26,086 bases of DNA, taken from assembly GCA_026391515.1 (NCBI GenBank), contig JAPLEC010000424.1, positions 1 through 26,086 of the forward strand. Reading direction: 5' to 3'. This document shows positions 23,950 through 26,086 of the stretch, in pieces. Made by a program: the position numbers and the translations under genes. Each line of letters opens with the position of its first letter. Position 1 is the stretch's first letter. The notes under the pieces are model-generated. The model saw only the letters and a program-made list of their open reading frames with translations, searched no databases and was not told the origin of the DNA. Source of the stretch: Bacteroidia bacterium. GTDB lineage: Bacteria; Bacteroidota; Bacteroidia; Bacteroidales; VadinHA17.

Positions 23950-24477
23950 ATGTATGCTATCGTAGAAATTGCAGGTCAGCAATTTAAAGTAGAAGAAGGA
24001 AAAAGGATTTTTGTCCACCGCCTCGATGTGGAAGATGGTAAAAAAATCGATTTCGAACAAGTGCTTTTGATTGACGATGAAGGTAAAATAACTATTGGTG
24101 AACCGACAATAAAAGATGCAACTGTTCAGGCAAAGATTCTTGAAAAGGTGAGAGGAGAAAAAGTTATTGTTTTCAAGAAGAAAAGGAAGAAAGGTTACAG
24201 GGTTAAAAATGGTCATCGCCAAAATTTTACGCATGTTGAAATAATAAGTATAAATGGCAAAATATCGCCAAAAAAACATGCCGTCAAAAAAGAAGTTGCT
24301 GAAGTGACCGAAGAACCTGTAAAAGAGAAAAAAGCTGCTGAAAAAAAGGTTGAAGCTAAGAAACAGACAATAAAGAAAGCAGAAGCTGATGATAAAAAGA
24401 GTGTTGTAAAAAAAGCAGAAAAGAAAACAGTTTCGAAAAAGTCTGAAACTAAAAAGCCTGAAAAAGGGAAAGCTTAA
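23950..24477 (+). CDS. rplU: 50S ribosomal protein L21 with long basic C-terminal tail
   Basis: 175 residues. Residues 1 to about 103 are a normal L21 (MYAIVEIAGQQFKVEEGKRI, then VIVFKKKRKKGYRVKNGHRQ, then THVEIISI), a 23S rRNA-binding large-subunit protein usually about 103 residues long. The extra 70 residues are almost only Lys, Ala, Glu, Val and Thr (for example KKAEKKTVSKKSETKKPEKG), low in complexity and probably disordered, similar to histone H1-like tails. The frame is intact through the tail and rpmA follows 35 bp later, so it is not an assembly join. Similar tails occur, from memory, on some Bacteroidota L21 proteins. Co-transcribed with rpmA. Confidence 0.94.
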   Translation: MYAIVEIAGQQFKVEEGKRIFVHRLDVEDGKKIDFEQVLLIDDEGKITIGEPTIKDATVQAKILEKVRGEKVIVFKKKRKKGYRVKNGHRQNFTHVEIISINGKISPKKHAVKKEVAEVTEEPVKEKKAAEKKVEAKKQTIKKAEADDKKSVVKKAEKKTVSKKSETKKPEKGKA

Positions 24478-24512
24478 GATTTAGTCTATTAAGAAAATAA
24501 ATATTCAGAATT

Positions 24513-24770
24513 ATGGCACACAAGAAAGGAGCAGGCAGTTCACGTAACGGCCGTGATTCACAAAGCAAACGACTGGGAGTAAAGCTCTATGGCGGTCAGA
24601 TAGCCAAAGCGGGTAATATTATTGTCCGCCAGAGAGGGACAAAGCATAATCCGGGTCTTAATGTCGGACTTGGAAAAGACCATACTCTTTTTGCTCTCGC
24701 TGATGGAGAAATCGAGTATAAAAAAAGAAAAGATAACAGAATTTATGTTTCGGTTAAGAGTGTGAAATAG
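24513..24770 (+). CDS. rpmA: 50S ribosomal protein L27
   Basis: 85 residues, the usual length. MAHKKGAGSSRNGRDSQSKR is the conserved N-terminus that reaches the peptidyl-transferase centre; because the gene starts straight at MAHKKG, there is no cleavable N-terminal extension of the Firmicutes type. GNIIVRQRGTKHNPG and FALADGEIEY complete the family signature. It follows rplU by 35 bp in the universal rplU-rpmA order. Its last 12 bases before the stop, including part of the stop codon, form the left arm of a 13-bp inverted repeat. Confidence 0.97.
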   Translation: MAHKKGAGSSRNGRDSQSKRLGVKLYGGQIAKAGNIIVRQRGTKHNPGLNVGLGKDHTLFALADGEIEYKKRKDNRIYVSVKSVK

Positions 24771-24818
24771 GTCGCTTCGCCTGACTTATATGATTGTTAA
24801 AAGATTATTTCACACTCT
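24757..24818. repeat. 13-bp inverted repeat spanning the rpmA stop codon
   Basis: AGAGTGTGAAATA (24757-24769) and TATTTCACACTCT (24806-24818) are perfect inverted copies with a 36-base loop. The left copy covers the end of rpmA and two bases of its TAG. No U-run follows. Confidence 0.7.
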
Positions 24819-24860
24819 AAACCTGTAAGTGAATAGCCGCATATCTTAATGAATTTCAGT

Positions 24861-24907
24861 TCCCGAAATTCTTTTCACAATTGGAAAAGCTTTTTCGGGA
24901 GTTTTTT
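24861..24907 (+). terminator. Intrinsic terminator after rpmA (T1)
   Basis: TCCCGAAA (24861-24868) pairs with TTTCGGGA (24893-24900), with an inner CTTTT/AAAAG pairing, followed by GTTTTTT. Ends the rplU-rpmA transcript. Confidence 0.75.
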
Positions 24908-24918
24908 AATACTTTTAC

Positions 24919-24946
24919 AGCAGGCTCCTGAAAGCCTGCTTTTTTT
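24919..24946 (+). terminator. Second intrinsic terminator before serS (T2)
   Basis: AGCAGGCT (24919-24926), loop CCTGAA, AGCCTGCT (24933-24940), then TTTTTT. Textbook hairpin and U-run, 18 bp before the serS ATG. Either a backup terminator or, if serS starts upstream of it, an attenuator. Confidence 0.8.
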
Positions 24947-24964
24947 ATTAATACATAACTCAAT

Positions 24965-26086
24965 ATGCTTACAATTAGCCTTATACGTGAAAAAAGAGAT
25001 TTTATAATTGAACGTCTTAAAGTAAAAAACTTTGAAGCAGAAGAAATCCTTGATAAAATTCTTTCACTCGGTTCGGCCCGACGTGAGATACAGACCAAAA
25101 CAGATCTGCTGCAGGGTGATATGAACAGAATCTCAAAAGAGATTGGCTCTCTTATGAAAGAAGGTAAAAAAGCCGAAGCTGAAGCAGCAAAAGAGAAGAC
25201 CTATAAACTGAAAGAGGAAATCAAAACTCTCTCTGATAAGATCGGACCTCTTGATAATGAGCTCAGAAATGAAATAATCAAGCTGCCCAACATTCCTCAT
25301 GAATCTGTTGCCAGCGGACATGGAGCCGATGATAATGTGAAAGTCCGTGAAGGTGGTAAAATGCCGGATATTCCTGAAAACGCGCTCCCTCACTGGGATC
25401 TTATTAAAAAATACGATATAATTGATTTCGACCTTGGTATTAAGCTTACAGGCGCCGGCTTCCCTGTTTACAAAGGCAAGGGAGCAAAGCTTGAGAGAGC
25501 CCTTATCAACTTTTTTCTTGATGAGGGTGTAAAAGCAGGCTATAAAGAGGTCATGCCGCCAATTATGGTAAATGAAGATTCGGGATTCGGCACCGGTCAG
25601 CTGCCCGATAAAGAAGGACAAATGTACCAGGTCACACTTGATAATTTCTACCTTATTCCTACTGCTGAAGTACCTGTCACAAATATTTACAGGGATGTTA
25701 TTCTCAGTGCCGATGAACTGCCTATTAAGAATGTCGCTTATACACCCTGCTTCAGAAGAGAAGCTGGCTCATGGGGAGCTCATGTAAGAGGATTAAACAG
25801 GCTCCATCAGTTTGATAAAGTTGAGATCGTACAGATAGCACACCCCGATCGCTCATATGAATCTCTTGAAGAGATGGTAAACCATGTGGAAGGACTAATT
25901 AAAAAGCTCGATCTGCCTTACCGTATTATGAGGCTGTGTGGTGGTGATATGTCATTCACTTCAGCTCTTACTTACGACTTTGAGGTCTGGTCAGGTGCTC
26001 AGAAACGATGGCTGGAGGTAAGTTCTACCTCAAACTTTGAATCGTTCCAGGCTAACAGGCTGAAATGCAGGTTTAAAGATAAAAGA
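24965..26086 (+). CDS. serS: Seryl-tRNA synthetase, 3' end beyond the window
   Basis: The frame opens at ATG 24965 and stays open to the right edge (374 codons; the full enzyme is usually about 420-430). It charges tRNA-Ser with serine. Residues 1 to about 110 form the long antiparallel coiled-coil arm that grips the tRNA (MLTISLIREKRDFIIERL, then KEGKKAEAEAAKEKTYKL). The class II catalytic core follows: FLIPTAEVP-like text (YLIPTAEVPVTN), motif 2 CFRREAGSWGAHVRGL then HQFDKVE, and MRLCGGDMSFTSALTYDFEVW. Motif 3 would lie past the edge. TTG/TAnnTTTG boxes are not evident in the short gap behind the T2 hairpin. Confidence 0.95.
   Translation, partial: MLTISLIREKRDFIIERLKVKNFEAEEILDKILSLGSARREIQTKTDLLQGDMNRISKEIGSLMKEGKKAEAEAAKEKTYKLKEEIKTLSDKIGPLDNELRNEIIKLPNIPHESVASGHGADDNVKVREGGKMPDIPENALPHWDLIKKYDIIDFDLGIKLTGAGFPVYKGKGAKLERALINFFLDEGVKAGYKEVMPPIMVNEDSGFGTGQLPDKEGQMYQVTLDNFYLIPTAEVPVTNIYRDVILSADELPIKNVAYTPCFRREAGSWGAHVRGLNRLHQFDKVEIVQIAHPDRSYESLEEMVNHVEGLIKKLDLPYRIMRLCGGDMSFTSALTYDFEVWSGAQKRWLEVSSTSNFESFQANRLKCRFKDKR

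Noticed and set aside
25133..25621. 162-residue frame on the minus strand near the right edge
   Set aside because: Antisense shadow of serS, whose motifs are clear on the plus strand.

Overview
The window looks like a housekeeping chromosomal segment from a member of the Bacteroidota, probably Bacteroidales-like. Support: exact or near-exact TTTG-N18/19-TAnnTTTG promoters before tRNA-Leu, rplU and argR; a GH97 glycosidase; a bifunctional-nuclease (BFN)-UVR protein; tig-clpP-clpX; SPII lipoproteins; weak or absent Shine-Dalgarno sequences; AT-rich intergenic DNA. The genus cannot be told. No phage, plasmid, transposase, CRISPR or toxin-antitoxin module was seen.

Layout. 1-193: 5' end of a lipoprotein gene leaving the left edge (-). 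415-1590: MalY/PatB-type C-S lyase or aminotransferase (+). 1652-9251: carbamoyl phosphate and arginine block, with carA (+), then argH, argG and argR on the opposite strand, then carB (+) divergent from argR. The argR-carB gap holds two ARG-box-like operators exactly 21 bp apart, one of them over the argR -7 element. Both Car subunits read like the eukaryotic CPS1/CAD type rather than the E. coli type. 9366-10919: GNAT acetyltransferase and membrane family 2 glycosyltransferase (+). 10958-13138: recQ (-). 13355-14994: tatC and lptB (+). 15047-15129: tRNA-Leu(UAG) with promoter and terminator. 15208-18527: tig, clpP, clpX (+), ended by a strong bidirectional terminator. 18575-19432: unknown lipoprotein (-). 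19573-22855: GH97 enzyme, thyA, folA in that transcription order (-). 22950-23537: BFN-UVR protein (-). 23538-23949: 412-bp gene-free region with a composite palindromic repeat and the rplU promoter and leader. 23950-24770: rplU and rpmA (+). 24965-26086: serS, cut by the right edge.

How it fits together: carbamoyl phosphate from CarAB can feed citrulline formation, and ArgG then ArgH turn citrulline into arginine; ArgR probably controls its own operon and possibly carB. ThyA and FolA form the dTMP/tetrahydrofolate cycle. Trigger factor and ClpXP are the usual folding and proteolysis set.

No completely new multi-gene system is evident. The observations most worth checking are the eukaryote-like split CarA/CarB around argRGH, the paired ARG boxes, small repeats that end in or against coding 3' ends (argG, folA, argH, rpmA), and the structured rplU leader.
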